Made by a program: the position numbers and the translations under genes
Source: Pseudomonas sp. JM0905a
Lineage (GTDB): Bacteria > Pseudomonadota > Gammaproteobacteria > Pseudomonadales > Pseudomonadaceae
Direction: 5' to 3'
Length of the DNA stretch: 64,000 nt
NCBI RefSeq assembly: GCF_014700075.1
Contig: NZ_JACXBU010000010.1
Span: forward strand, 121,938 to 185,937
Part shown: positions 40,966-49,037 of the stretch, piece by piece
Layout: every line of letters begins with the position of its first letter
How positions within the stretch are numbered: position 1 is the stretch's first letter
The notes under the pieces: generated by a model
The model's input: only the letters and a program-made list of their open reading frames with translations
What the model was told of the DNA's origin: nothing
The model's database searches: none

Positions 40966-41288
40966 GTGAGAGATGGTAGAACGATCGTTCTCCACGAGCA
41001 AGCCTCTTTTCTGAAAAATGGTATGAACGGTCTTTTGATAGATGAAGGAAATGAGCTTATTGCGTTCATTTATCAGCGCCGGAGTGTAACCCAGCGCTCG
41101 GCCGGAGATGGGCCTGAAAGGGCAGGCGGACCGACGCCAGCGACTATACTTGCCAGCAACTTTGCCATTTGGGGGACAGGCACCGAACTTCCGGCTCGAC
41201 CGGAGGCCGGAACGTGAAGCACATGCACTGCCGATGACCGTCGCACGCACCACCCGCGCACGAGCATCTGGAACGAGGCGACGGGAAC
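40966..41288. other. Intergenic region between tetR and the oxidase operon
   Basis: No gene. The left part (to about 41070) is AT-rich and holds the TetR palindrome and its weak copy. The right part is GC-rich and runs to the coxB-type gene; I see no strong sigma-70 promoter for the oxidase operon and only a weak ribosome-binding site (GAACGAGGCGACGGGAAC). Confidence 0.6.
40978..40991. promoter_or_regulatory. Perfect palindrome AGAACGATCGTTCT, probable TetR operator
   Basis: A 14-bp perfect palindrome lies 12 bp before the tetR start, as expected for autorepression by NemR-like TetR proteins. A degraded second copy (GAACGGTCTTTT) lies near 41024-41035. Confidence 0.65.
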
Positions 41289-42743
41289 ATGGCGATTGCA
41301 ATCATCTTGGGCCTCATCGTTGTCGTTTCCATCCTCTTTCATCTCCTGGCGCCCTGGCACCTGACCCCGGCGGCGTCCAATTGGGGCTCCATCGACACCA
41401 CGCTGTTCATCACCCTGGTCATCTGCGGCGTGTTCTTCATTGCCATCGTCGGCTTCATGGTGGTGGCGATCATCCGCTTCCGTCACCGCGAAGGCCGGCG
41501 TGCCCGCTACGAGCCGGAGAGCCGCAAGCTGGAGTTGTGGCTGATTGTCGCCACCTCGATCGGCATCATCGGCATGCTGGCGCCAGGGCTGGTGGTCTAC
41601 AGCGATTTCGTCCACGTCCCCAAGGATGCCTACCCCCTGGAAGTGGTCGCCCAGCAATGGCAGTGGGCCTTCCGTTTTCCCGGCCAGGACGGCCAGCTCG
41701 GCCGTGCCGACGTGAAGTGGGTCGACGCCGGCAACCCCCTTGGGCTGGACCCTGACGACCCACTCGGCCAGGACGATGTACTGATCCGCAGCAACGAGGT
41801 GCGCCTGCCCCTGGACCGTCCGGTGAAGGTGCTGCTGCGCTCGAAGGATGTGCTGCACAACTTCTACATCCCGCAGATACGCGGAAAGATGGACATGGTC
41901 CCCGGCATGGTTTCGCACTTCTGGTTCACCCCGACGGTGGCCGGCCAGTACGAGATTCTCTGCGCAGAGTTCTGCGGGGTCGGACACTTCAACATGCGCG
42001 GGATGATGCGGGTCGAGCCGGTGCAGGCCTTCGACCAGTGGCTGGCCGCGCAGCCCACCTTCGCCCAGACGCTGGCCAGCGCCAGTAAATCCGACCAGGG
42101 CGGCCTGGCCGAGAAGGGCCGACAACTGGCGGAAACCCACGGCTGCCGTGCCTGTCACAGCCAGGACGGGAGCGAGAGTCTCGGGCCGGGCTGGAAAGAC
42201 CTCTACGGCCGCGAGGAAAAGATGGCGGACGGCAGCAGTGTGAAGGTGGATGAGGCCTACCTGAAGGAGTCCATCCTCGACCCCCGCGCCCGCCTCGTGC
42301 AGGGCTTTCCGCCGGTGATGGTGCCCTATACTTTCACCCAGGATGAACTGGCCGCCCTAGTGGCCTTCATCCAGTCGCTGAGCGCAGCCGGGCAGTCCGC
42401 GCAGGGCGCTTCCGGGGCGGGTGGCGATGCCGTGGGGCAGGGTCAGCAACTTGCCCAGTCCCTCGGTTGCCTGGCTTGCCACAGCCTCGACGGCAGCAAG
42501 GGCGTGGGCCCCAGCTGGCAAGGCCTGTATGGACACCGCGTGACCCTGGCCGATGGCAGCCAGGTCGAGGCGGACGACGCCTACCTCCAGGAGTCCGTGC
42601 GGACTCCCTCCGCCAAGCTCGTCCAGGGGTTCGCGCCGGTGATGCCGGCCTTCACCCCCAGCGACCAGGAACTGGCCGCACTGATCGCCTTCATCAAGTC
42701 CAGGGCGAATCCCGACGCCAGGAACCAGGAACCGGCGCCGTAA
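41289..42743 (+). CDS. coxB: Cytochrome c oxidase subunit II with two fused cytochrome c domains
   Basis: A 484-residue caa3-type subunit II that carries electrons to the oxidase. Hydrophobic helices at residues about 2-22, 37-62 and 76-100 precede the cupredoxin domain. The CuA ligands are in CAEFCGVGHFNM (225-236), with the aromatic patch VVAQQWQWAFRFPG. Two c-type heme sites follow, GCRACH (Cys286-His290) and GCLACH (Cys394-His398), in repeats that resemble one another (DLYGREEKMADGS / GLYGHRVTLADGS). One c domain is usual; two is less common. It is the first gene of a five-gene operon. Confidence 0.93.
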   Translation: MAIAIILGLIVVVSILFHLLAPWHLTPAASNWGSIDTTLFITLVICGVFFIAIVGFMVVAIIRFRHREGRRARYEPESRKLELWLIVATSIGIIGMLAPGLVVYSDFVHVPKDAYPLEVVAQQWQWAFRFPGQDGQLGRADVKWVDAGNPLGLDPDDPLGQDDVLIRSNEVRLPLDRPVKVLLRSKDVLHNFYIPQIRGKMDMVPGMVSHFWFTPTVAGQYEILCAEFCGVGHFNMRGMMRVEPVQAFDQWLAAQPTFAQTLASASKSDQGGLAEKGRQLAETHGCRACHSQDGSESLGPGWKDLYGREEKMADGSSVKVDEAYLKESILDPRARLVQGFPPVMVPYTFTQDELAALVAFIQSLSAAGQSAQGASGAGGDAVGQGQQLAQSLGCLACHSLDGSKGVGPSWQGLYGHRVTLADGSQVEADDAYLQESVRTPSAKLVQGFAPVMPAFTPSDQELAALIAFIKSRANPDARNQEPAP

Positions 42744-42778
42744 ACCCAGAGGGACTCCGACCGTACGGAGGTAGTCCG

Positions 42779-44554
42779 ATGGCACATGTCGAGCACGCCG
42801 AAGCCGATGTCCTGCACGAGCCGAAGAGCTTCCTGACCCGCTACATCTGGAGCCAGGACCACAAGGTCATCGCCATCCAGTATTCGCTGACCGCGATCTT
42901 CGTCGGCCTGATCGCCCTGGTGCTGTCAGGGCTCATGCGCATGCAGATCGGCTTTCCCGGCAGCCTGGAGTTCATGGACCCCAGCACCTACTACCAGACG
43001 ATGACCATGCACGGGATGATCATGGTGATCTACCTGCTCACGGCGCTGTTCCTCGGCGGCTTCGGCAATTATCTGATCCCGCTGATGGTGGGCGCGCGGG
43101 ACATGGTCTTCCCCTACGTCAACATGCTCAGCTACTGGTTCTACCTGGTCTCGGTGCTGATCCTGCTGGCCAGCTTCTTCGTACCGGGCGGGCCCACCGG
43201 CGCGGGCTGGACCCTCTATCCCCCCCAGGCCATCACCCAGGGCACGCCGGGCACCGAGTGGGGCATCGTGCTGATGCTGGTGTCCCTGGCGGTGTTCATC
43301 GTCGCCGCCACCATGGGCGGCCTGAACTACGTGACCACCGTGCTGCAGGCGCGCACCCACGGCATGACGCTGTTCCGCATGCCGCTTTCGGTGTGGGGCA
43401 TCTTCATGGCGACCATTCTCGCGCTGCTGGCCTTCCCGGCGTTGTTCGTCAGCGCGGTGATGATGCTCTTCGACCGCCTGCTGGGGACCAGCTTCTTCAT
43501 GCCGGCGCTGATCTCCATGGGGCAGCCGCTGAACCACCAGGGCGGCAGTCCGATCCTGTTCCAGCACCTGTTCTGGTTCTTCGGCCACCCGGAGGTATAC
43601 ATCGTCGCCTTGCCGGCCTTCGGCCTGGTGTCGGACCTGATCAGCACCCACGCCCGCAAGAACATCTTCGGCTACCGCATGATGGTCTGGGCGATCATCG
43701 CCATCGGCGTGCTCAGCTTCGTGGTCTGGGCGCATCACATGTACGTCAGCGGCATGAACCCGTACTTCGGCTTCTTCTTCGCCATCACCACCCTGGTGAT
43801 CGCCGTGCCCACCGCCCTCAAGGTCTACAACTGGACCCTGACCCTCTGGCATGGCGACATCCACCTGACGGTGCCGATGCTCTTCGCCCTGGCCTTCATC
43901 GTCACCTTCCTGGTGGGCGGCCTGACCGGGCTGTTCCTCGGCAACGTGATCGTCGACATCCCGCTGTCGGACACCTACTTCGTGGTGGCGCACTTCCACA
44001 TGGTGATGGGCGTGGCGCCGATCCTGGTGGTGTTCGGCTCCATCTACCACTGGTACCCGAAGATCACCGGGCGGATGCTCGACGACCGCATCGGCAAGCT
44101 GCACTTCTGGATCACCTTCCTCGGCACTTACGCCATCTACTTCCCCATGCACTACCTGGGGTTCCTCGGCATGCCGCGACGTTACTACGCCTACCCGGAC
44201 TACCAGTTCATCCCGCAATCGGCCCAGGACCTGAATGCCTTCATCACGGTGGCGGCGCTGATCGTCGGTGCGGCGCAGCTGCTGTTCCTCTTCAACCTGG
44301 CCTGGAGCTTGTTCAAGGGGCGCCCCTCCGGTGGCAACCCGTGGAAGGCCACCAGCCTCGAATGGCAGACCCCGAACACGCCGCCGGTGCACGGCAACTG
44401 GGGAGAAAAACTGCCGGTGGTGCACCGCTGGGCCTATGACTACAGCGTGCCTGGCGTAGAGCAGGACTTCGTGCCGCAGACGGTTTCGGAAGAAGAACTG
44501 CAGTGCCTGCGCGAAGCCAATGGCAAGGCGACGACGGCGGAGAAACGGCCATGA
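42779..44554 (+). CDS. coxA: Cytochrome c oxidase subunit I
   Basis: A 591-residue heme-copper oxidase catalytic subunit (type A1). HGMIMVIYLLTALFLGGFGNYLIP gives the low-spin heme His region; FWFFGHPEVYIVALPAFG carries the proton-channel Glu, CuB His and the cross-linked Tyr; WAHHMYVSGM gives two CuB His; and DTYFVVAHFHMVMG the heme a and a3 His. It has about twelve helices in the inner membrane. CGGAGGTAGTCCG precedes the ATG at 42779. It overlaps the next gene by ATGA. Confidence 0.95.
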   Translation: MAHVEHAEADVLHEPKSFLTRYIWSQDHKVIAIQYSLTAIFVGLIALVLSGLMRMQIGFPGSLEFMDPSTYYQTMTMHGMIMVIYLLTALFLGGFGNYLIPLMVGARDMVFPYVNMLSYWFYLVSVLILLASFFVPGGPTGAGWTLYPPQAITQGTPGTEWGIVLMLVSLAVFIVAATMGGLNYVTTVLQARTHGMTLFRMPLSVWGIFMATILALLAFPALFVSAVMMLFDRLLGTSFFMPALISMGQPLNHQGGSPILFQHLFWFFGHPEVYIVALPAFGLVSDLISTHARKNIFGYRMMVWAIIAIGVLSFVVWAHHMYVSGMNPYFGFFFAITTLVIAVPTALKVYNWTLTLWHGDIHLTVPMLFALAFIVTFLVGGLTGLFLGNVIVDIPLSDTYFVVAHFHMVMGVAPILVVFGSIYHWYPKITGRMLDDRIGKLHFWITFLGTYAIYFPMHYLGFLGMPRRYYAYPDYQFIPQSAQDLNAFITVAALIVGAAQLLFLFNLAWSLFKGRPSGGNPWKATSLEWQTPNTPPVHGNWGEKLPVVHRWAYDYSVPGVEQDFVPQTVSEEELQCLREANGKATTAEKRP

Positions 44555-45240
44555 GCACGCAACTCTGGAAGCATGCCGACGGCGGCGGGACGGGCGGCTG
44601 GAACCCGGGCGAGGCCCAGCAGCCGGAAGCGCCGATCCAGGATCGCGACCGCACCGCCAGGATCGGCCTGGGCGTTTTCCTCGGCGTGGTAACGTCGCTG
44701 TTCCTGTTGTTCCTGCTGGCCTTCATCGCCCGTTCCCAGGTGTCGGACTGGCGCCCGCTGACCGATCCGCTGGCACCCCTGGCTCACCCCTGGATGCTCT
44801 GGGTGAATACCGCCTTGCTGGGGATCGGCAGCGGGTGCCTGCAATGGGCCAAGGTGGCCATGGCCCGCGAGCGCACGGGCGACGCCTTTCTGGCATTCCT
44901 GCTCGGCGGTGTGTTCGCCTTGGCCTTCCTCGGTGGCCAGCTATGGGTCTGGCAGCAGTTCGCCGCCTGGGGCTTCAAGGTGTCGGGCAACCCGGCCAAC
45001 AGCTTCTTCTATCTGCTCACCGGCCTGCACGGCTTGCACCTGGCCGGCGGCCTGGTGGCCTGGGCGCTGGTGGCCCGGCGCATGCTGCGCTTCGGACCGG
45101 GTGAACGGCTGCGGACCGGCATGGCGCTCTGTGCCTTCTATTGGCACTACCTGCTGGGGCTGTGGCTGGTGCTCTTCGCCCTGCTCACCAGCACGCCGGA
45201 AACCTACCAGGCCATCGCGGCCTTCTGCGGGCTGAGGTGA
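44551..45240 (+). CDS. Heme-copper oxidase subunit III family protein, first copy
   Basis: A 229-residue membrane protein of the COX3 family: RIGLGVFLGVVTSLFLLFLLAFIARSQVSDW, NSFFYLLTGLHGLHLAGGLVAW (the conserved H-G-L-H) and ALCAFYWHYLLGLWLVLFALL. A polar N-terminal segment of about 35 residues precedes the first helix. It is translated by coupling to subunit I. Two subunit III-like genes in tandem (the next is 45245-45943) are unusual in the textbook operon but occur in alternative oxidase clusters. Confidence 0.85.
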   Translation: MSTQLWKHADGGGTGGWNPGEAQQPEAPIQDRDRTARIGLGVFLGVVTSLFLLFLLAFIARSQVSDWRPLTDPLAPLAHPWMLWVNTALLGIGSGCLQWAKVAMARERTGDAFLAFLLGGVFALAFLGGQLWVWQQFAAWGFKVSGNPANSFFYLLTGLHGLHLAGGLVAWALVARRMLRFGPGERLRTGMALCAFYWHYLLGLWLVLFALLTSTPETYQAIAAFCGLR

Positions 45241-45244
45241 TGCC

Positions 45245-45943
45245 ATGGCCATCACGACACGGGAGACCCCGGCGGCAAATCCATCACCCAATCCATCGCC
45301 CTGGCGCGCCATAGCGCAGGACTGGTCCTCGGACCGCGACGCCTTCAAGCAGGTGCCCTGGGGCAAGGCGATGATGTGGATCTTCCTGCTCAGCGACACC
45401 TTCATCTTCTCCTGCTTCCTCACCGGCTACATGTCGGTGCGCATCAGCACCACCGCCACCTGGCCGAACCCCAGCGAGGTCTTCGCGCTGACTATCGGTG
45501 GCGCGAGCATCCCGCTGATTCTCATCGCCATCATGACCTTCGTGCTCATCAGCAGCAGCGGCACCATGGCCATGGCGGTGAACTTCGCCTATCGCCGCGA
45601 GCGCGTGCGTTGCGCGGCGTTGATGCTGACCACTGCAGCCTTCGGCGCCACCTTTGTCGGCATGCAGGCCTTCGAGTGGAGCAAGCTGATCGCCGAAGGC
45701 GTACGGCCCTGGGGCAATCCGATGGGGGCGGCGCAGTTCGGCGCCTGTTTCTTCATGATCACCGGCTTCCACGGGCTGCACGTGTCGATTGGGGTGATCT
45801 ATCTCTGCACCGTGGCGTTCAAGGTGCTGCGGGGGGACTACGAGAAGCGTGGGAACTACCAGATCGTCGAAATCGCCGGGCTCTACTGGCACTTCGTGGA
45901 CCTGGTGTGGGTATTCATTTTCGCGTTCTTCTACCTGTGGTAG
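45245..45943 (+). CDS. Cytochrome c oxidase subunit III, second copy
   Basis: A 232-residue COX3 protein: GKAMMWIFLLSDTFIFSCFLTGYMSVR, TFVGMQAFEWSKLIAEGVRPWGNP, FMITGFHGLHVSIGVIYL and EIAGLYWHFVDLVWVFIFAFFYLW, all canonical for subunit III. It has five to seven helices. It follows the first copy by 4 bp and resembles standard subunit III more closely than that copy does. It supports proton uptake and stability of subunit I. Confidence 0.9.
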   Translation: MAITTRETPAANPSPNPSPWRAIAQDWSSDRDAFKQVPWGKAMMWIFLLSDTFIFSCFLTGYMSVRISTTATWPNPSEVFALTIGGASIPLILIAIMTFVLISSSGTMAMAVNFAYRRERVRCAALMLTTAAFGATFVGMQAFEWSKLIAEGVRPWGNPMGAAQFGACFFMITGFHGLHVSIGVIYLCTVAFKVLRGDYEKRGNYQIVEIAGLYWHFVDLVWVFIFAFFYLW

Positions 45944-45960
45944 AGCAGGGGAGAGATGAG

Positions 45961-46278
45961 ATGGCGCACGCGGAAGGTCAGCAACACCCGATCAGCCTGT
46001 ACCTCAAGATTTGGGGGCTGCTGTTCGTCCTCAGCACCCTGTCGTACCTGGTGGACTACTTCCACTTCACCGGGTACTTCCGCTGGTCGATGATCGTCAT
46101 CCTGATGCTGCTGAAGGCGGGGCTGATCGTCTCGATCTTCATGCACATGGCCTGGGAGCGCCTGGCGCTGGTCTACGCCATCCTGGTGCCGCCCTTGTGC
46201 CTGCTGGTGCTGGTGGGGCTGATGGTCGCCGAGGCGGATTACGTGTTCTTCAGCCGGGGAATGTTCCTGGGGCAGTAG
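45961..46278 (+). CDS. Cytochrome c oxidase subunit IV-like protein
   Basis: A 105-residue protein with three hydrophobic helices (IWGLLFVLSTLSYLVDYF, MIVILMLLKAGLIVSIFMHMAWE, LVYAILVPPLCLLVLVGLMV); HxxWE after helix 2 is the prokaryotic COX4/CyoD-type signature. It probably assists assembly of the CuB centre. GGGGAGAGATGAG precedes the ATG. It is the last gene of the oxidase operon. Confidence 0.85.
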   Translation: MAHAEGQQHPISLYLKIWGLLFVLSTLSYLVDYFHFTGYFRWSMIVILMLLKAGLIVSIFMHMAWERLALVYAILVPPLCLLVLVGLMVAEADYVFFSRGMFLGQ

Positions 46279-46343
46279 AGCTTCGATCCATTGTGGGAGC
46301 GATTGGGAAACCACGTCCGGGCTGGCAGGATGAAGCCGAGTCG

Positions 46344-46455
46344 GTAGGGTGGATGGCGCTTTTTCCATCCACCGCTCTGCGGTGTTGGGCCTCGCTCCTC
46401 GGACCAACCTACGGCAGGACTGCGTCCTGATTGGCGAATGAATTCGCCCCTACAA
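46344..46455. repeat. Cluster of extragenic palindromes after the oxidase operon
   Basis: GTAGGGTGGATGGCGC with TCCATCCACC and CCAACCTAC forms one inverted element (46344-46413). It is followed by a half element of the TGTAGGGGCGAAT family (GGCGAATGAATTCGCCCCTACA, 46433-46454). It lies between the oxidase operon and a convergent gene. Confidence 0.7.
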
Positions 46456-46510
46456 GAGGTGCTCTGGGATCATCCCTCTCCCTTGGGGGAGAGGGATGGG
46501 CAAGGGTGGT

Positions 46511-47065
46511 TTAGATGGTGCGCTTGAACTGATGCCAGCGATGCAGCCAGGAGACTATCCAGTGTGGTGAGGCCGAGCCGGTGCCGGCCACCTGTAGTTG
46601 CGGGTGGTGATTGATGACGCGGTCGAGGATGGATTCCTGGTCCGGGTCCACATCCACGAAGAAGATGTGTTCACCTTCCTTCATCTTCTCCTTCAGTTTG
46701 CGGAAGTGGGCATTGGGCACCTGGATGCCGAAGAAGCCGCCTTCCCAGATGCAGAAGCCCAGCACGACGATGGCCAGGAACACGAACGGCACCCAGCCTG
46801 CCGGTGTCTCGGTCCAGCCTGCCAACCAGGCTCCGAGGAGGATCAAGGCGGCCAGTGGCACGCCGATCACGGCGCCTACCTCACCGGAGTGGACGACGTC
46901 CTGCTTCATGAAGGAATTCACATCGTGGAGATGGTGCTGTTCCACATCGGCATCCTTGTCGCTCAGCACATGGATCTGCTCGGTATTGATGCCGTTGGCC
47001 TCGAGTTCGGATTCGAGGGTTTCCAGGTCATCAAGGTTGTTGCTGATGTAGTAATGCCGATTCAT
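46511..47065 (-). CDS. Membrane protein of unknown function (DUF1269-like layout)
   Basis: A 184-residue protein. Residues 1-60 are soluble and acidic (YYISNNLDDLETLESELEANGINTEQIHVLSDKDADVEQHHL); two close hydrophobic helices follow at about 65-85 and 93-113; the rest is soluble and ends in a His/Trp-rich tail. The layout recalls bacterial DUF1269/general-stress membrane proteins with an N-terminal ferredoxin-like fold, but I am not sure of the family. CCGGAGGTGTGTC precedes the ATG. It is convergent with the oxidase operon. Confidence 0.7.
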   Translation of the reverse strand: MNRHYYISNNLDDLETLESELEANGINTEQIHVLSDKDADVEQHHLHDVNSFMKQDVVHSGEVGAVIGVPLAALILLGAWLAGWTETPAGWVPFVFLAIVVLGFCIWEGGFFGIQVPNAHFRKLKEKMKEGEHIFFVDVDPDQESILDRVINHHPQLQVAGTGSASPHWIVSWLHRWHQFKRTI

Positions 47066-47151
47066 GACACACCTCCGGATTCTTGTTCGAAGTGGTATGC
47101 CGTCTCCCGCTACAACTGGGTTTATGCCTGTTGGTTATGTTCGAACCTTGA

Positions 47152-47174
47152 GTGAAAGTTCATGGTTCTTTCAC
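47152..47174. promoter_or_regulatory. Inverted repeat in an AT-rich promoter zone
   Basis: GTGAAAG (47152-47158) and CTTTCAC (47168-47174) are perfect 7-bp arms around 9 bp, followed by an AT-rich stretch with TTATAG (47183-47188). It lies between the divergent genes at 46511-47065 and 47328-47669. Confidence 0.4.
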
Positions 47175-47327
47175 TGGAAAATTATAGCATCTGAAACTTT
47201 TGTGAACGCCTGAAGCCCTTGCGGTACGCGGGTTTTGGCGATCACCGACGCATTCTCCCGGTGGGCTTTGTCTAAACTGCTGATTGAACATCTGGTGCGG
47301 CAACGCCCCATGTCAGGAGGTTGTCAG

Positions 47328-47669
47328 ATGAATACTTTGACCATCAAAAGCTGGTGCAAACCCCAGGGTGCGGAAAAGTCCATCCCGATGGGGGAACTGC
47401 ACTTCCACGTCAACGACGCCGACCACTTGCGGCTCGAAGAAGCGGAAGAGCGCCTGCAAAAGACCCATGAGCCGGACATGATGTTCGACGCCGACATGGA
47501 ACACATGGAACTGGTCACGCCCTCCGAGTGCGGCACGCTCTCGGACCTGCAGTTCCGCGTCTACCTCAGCAAGGGTGACGAGCGCGGCCACTTCCACCTG
47601 GTGGGGCATCGCGAGAGCGACGGCAGCCTGGTGTACACCAACGCAGTGATGATCGATCAGCTGGGCTAG
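47328..47669 (+). CDS. Conserved hypothetical protein, 113 residues
   Basis: I do not recognise the family. The protein is soluble, acidic and His/Met-rich in the middle (EPDMMFDADMEHMELVTPSECG) and ends GHFHLVGHRESDGSLVYTNAVMIDQLG. A very strong ribosome-binding site (TCAGGAGGTTGTCAG) fixes the start at 47328; the frame extends upstream only by chance. The spaced His, Met and Asp residues could bind metal, which is a guess. It stands alone and ends at a strong terminator. Confidence 0.8.
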   Translation: MNTLTIKSWCKPQGAEKSIPMGELHFHVNDADHLRLEEAEERLQKTHEPDMMFDADMEHMELVTPSECGTLSDLQFRVYLSKGDERGHFHLVGHRESDGSLVYTNAVMIDQLG

Positions 47670-47700
47670 GCAGGATCGAACCTTATGCAAGGCTGGAAAA

Positions 47701-47740
47701 ACGGCGGAGGTGAAGCAGCTTCACCTCCGCCGTGTCGTTT
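47701..47740. terminator. Bidirectional hairpin between the hypothetical gene and grxC
   Basis: Perfect 16-bp arms (ACGGCGGAGGTGAAGC / GCTTCACCTCCGCCGT, 47701-47716 and 47718-47733) flank a single base, with GTCGTTTC after them and AAAAA-type T runs on the other strand before them. It can end both convergent transcripts. Confidence 0.8.
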
Positions 47741-47994
47741 CAATGGGCCAGCAGCGCTGTCAGTTCGCCCTGGCGTTCCAGCGCCGCCAGGTCGTCGAAG
47801 CCGCCCACATGGCGATCGCCGATGAAGATCTGCGGCACCGTGCGGCGCCCGGTCCTTCCCATCATCTCCAGCAGCAGGCGCGGGTTGGACTCGATATCGA
47901 TCTCGATAGCGGCAACACCTTTGCGTGCCAGCAGGGCCTTGGCATTCCGGCAGTAGGGGCAGTGGCTGGTGGTGTACATCGTGACCGTGCTCAT
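47740..47994 (-). CDS. grxC: Glutaredoxin 3
   Basis: An 84-residue glutaredoxin with the dithiol active site CPYC (Cys12, Cys15) in MYTTSHCPYCRNAKALL, the cis-Pro region RRTVPQIFIGDRHVGGFDD and the usual length. It reduces protein and glutathione mixed disulfides in the cytoplasm using glutathione. AGAATTGCC precedes the ATG weakly. It is divergent from an AraC gene. Pseudomonas usually has grxC near secB; this may be an extra copy. Confidence 0.92.
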   Translation of the reverse strand: MSTVTMYTTSHCPYCRNAKALLARKGVAAIEIDIESNPRLLLEMMGRTGRRTVPQIFIGDRHVGGFDDLAALERQGELTALLAH

Positions 47995-48126
47995 GGCAAT
48001 TCTCCGTCAGGTAGCGGGTTGGGGCTGTCGTTGAAGCCTGGAGTGAATGCTACGGAGATGGATTGGCTTTTTGGATTCAAATGGTCCAGGTTATGCAACA
48101 GATCATCTAAATATGAGAGGCCGGCC

Positions 48127-48945
48127 GTGGACCGACTATCAGCGCTTCTGGGGCACTTCAGCCTGCATGCCTCGACCTTCCAGAGCGGCAGGTTTTGCGG
48201 CATCGCCTCGTACGGGGCAGGCGTCCCCCGAGGCTATGTGCATCTGCTGCGCTCCGGACGCGCGACCCTGGATTCGGAGGAGGGCGGCAGCATCGGCATT
48301 GAAGTGCCGAGCCTGGTGTTGATCGGCAGGCCTTACGTCCACCGACTGACGGCCACCGAAGCCGATGGCGCCGATCTCGTGTGCGCGACCCTGGATTTCG
48401 ACGGCGGAATCGACAACCCGCTGGCGCGGGCATTGCCGGCGCACATGCTGTTGCCACTCGGCGCCGTGCCCAGCGTGGGCGGTATCGTCGATTGGCTGTT
48501 CAGCGAGGCATTTGGCGATGACTGCGGCAAGGAGGCCATCCTCAACCGGCTGTTCGAGCTGATGGTCATCCAGTTGCTGCGGCACCTGATGGATACCGGT
48601 GGCATTTCCGGCGGCATGCTGGCGGGGCTGGCCAATCCGCGCCTGGCGCGGGCGATCACCCAGATGCACGACAGCCCGGCCAAACCCTGGTCGGTAGCCG
48701 AGCTGGCCGAAGCGGCGAATATGTCCCGCGCCAGCTTCGCCGCGCAGTTCCGCGAGGTGGTGGGCATCACCCCGGCGGACTACCTGGTGAGCTGGCGCGT
48801 GAGCCTGGCGCAGAAGCGTCTGCGCGAAGGGCGCCCCATCGCCCTGATCGCCGACGAGGTGGGCTACGAAAGCCCGTCGGCCCTGGCGCGGGCCTTTCGC
48901 CGCAAGGTGGGCGCTAGCCCCAGGGAGTGGCTGAATCGGGGCTGA
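48127..48945 (+). CDS. AraC-family regulator with cupin_6 domain
   Basis: A 272-residue regulator. The GTG at 48127 is chosen because GAGAGG lies 5-10 bp upstream and it gives MDRLSALLGHFSLHASTFQSGRFCG, the standard start of this group; the open frame continues upstream across the grxC promoter. The cupin spans about 1-160. The HTH pair is WSVAELAEAANMSRASFAAQFREVVGITPADYLVSWRV and IADEVGYESPSALARAFRRKVGASP. These regulators usually control an adjacent oxidoreductase; here grxC is the only divergent candidate. Confidence 0.88.
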   Translation: MDRLSALLGHFSLHASTFQSGRFCGIASYGAGVPRGYVHLLRSGRATLDSEEGGSIGIEVPSLVLIGRPYVHRLTATEADGADLVCATLDFDGGIDNPLARALPAHMLLPLGAVPSVGGIVDWLFSEAFGDDCGKEAILNRLFELMVIQLLRHLMDTGGISGGMLAGLANPRLARAITQMHDSPAKPWSVAELAEAANMSRASFAAQFREVVGITPADYLVSWRVSLAQKRLREGRPIALIADEVGYESPSALARAFRRKVGASPREWLNRG

Positions 48946-49037
48946 CCTGAGTCGTTTTCCTGAACCTGGTCGCTGTTCAGCGGATCAGTGTTCTGATAAC
49001 AATCCAATCCTTATCAACCGGTTACCGAAGCCTCTGC

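Noticed and set aside
42926..44425. Long minus-strand frame opposite coxA
   Set aside because: His/Gln/Glu/Asp-rich mirror of a hydrophobic gene; no family resemblance.
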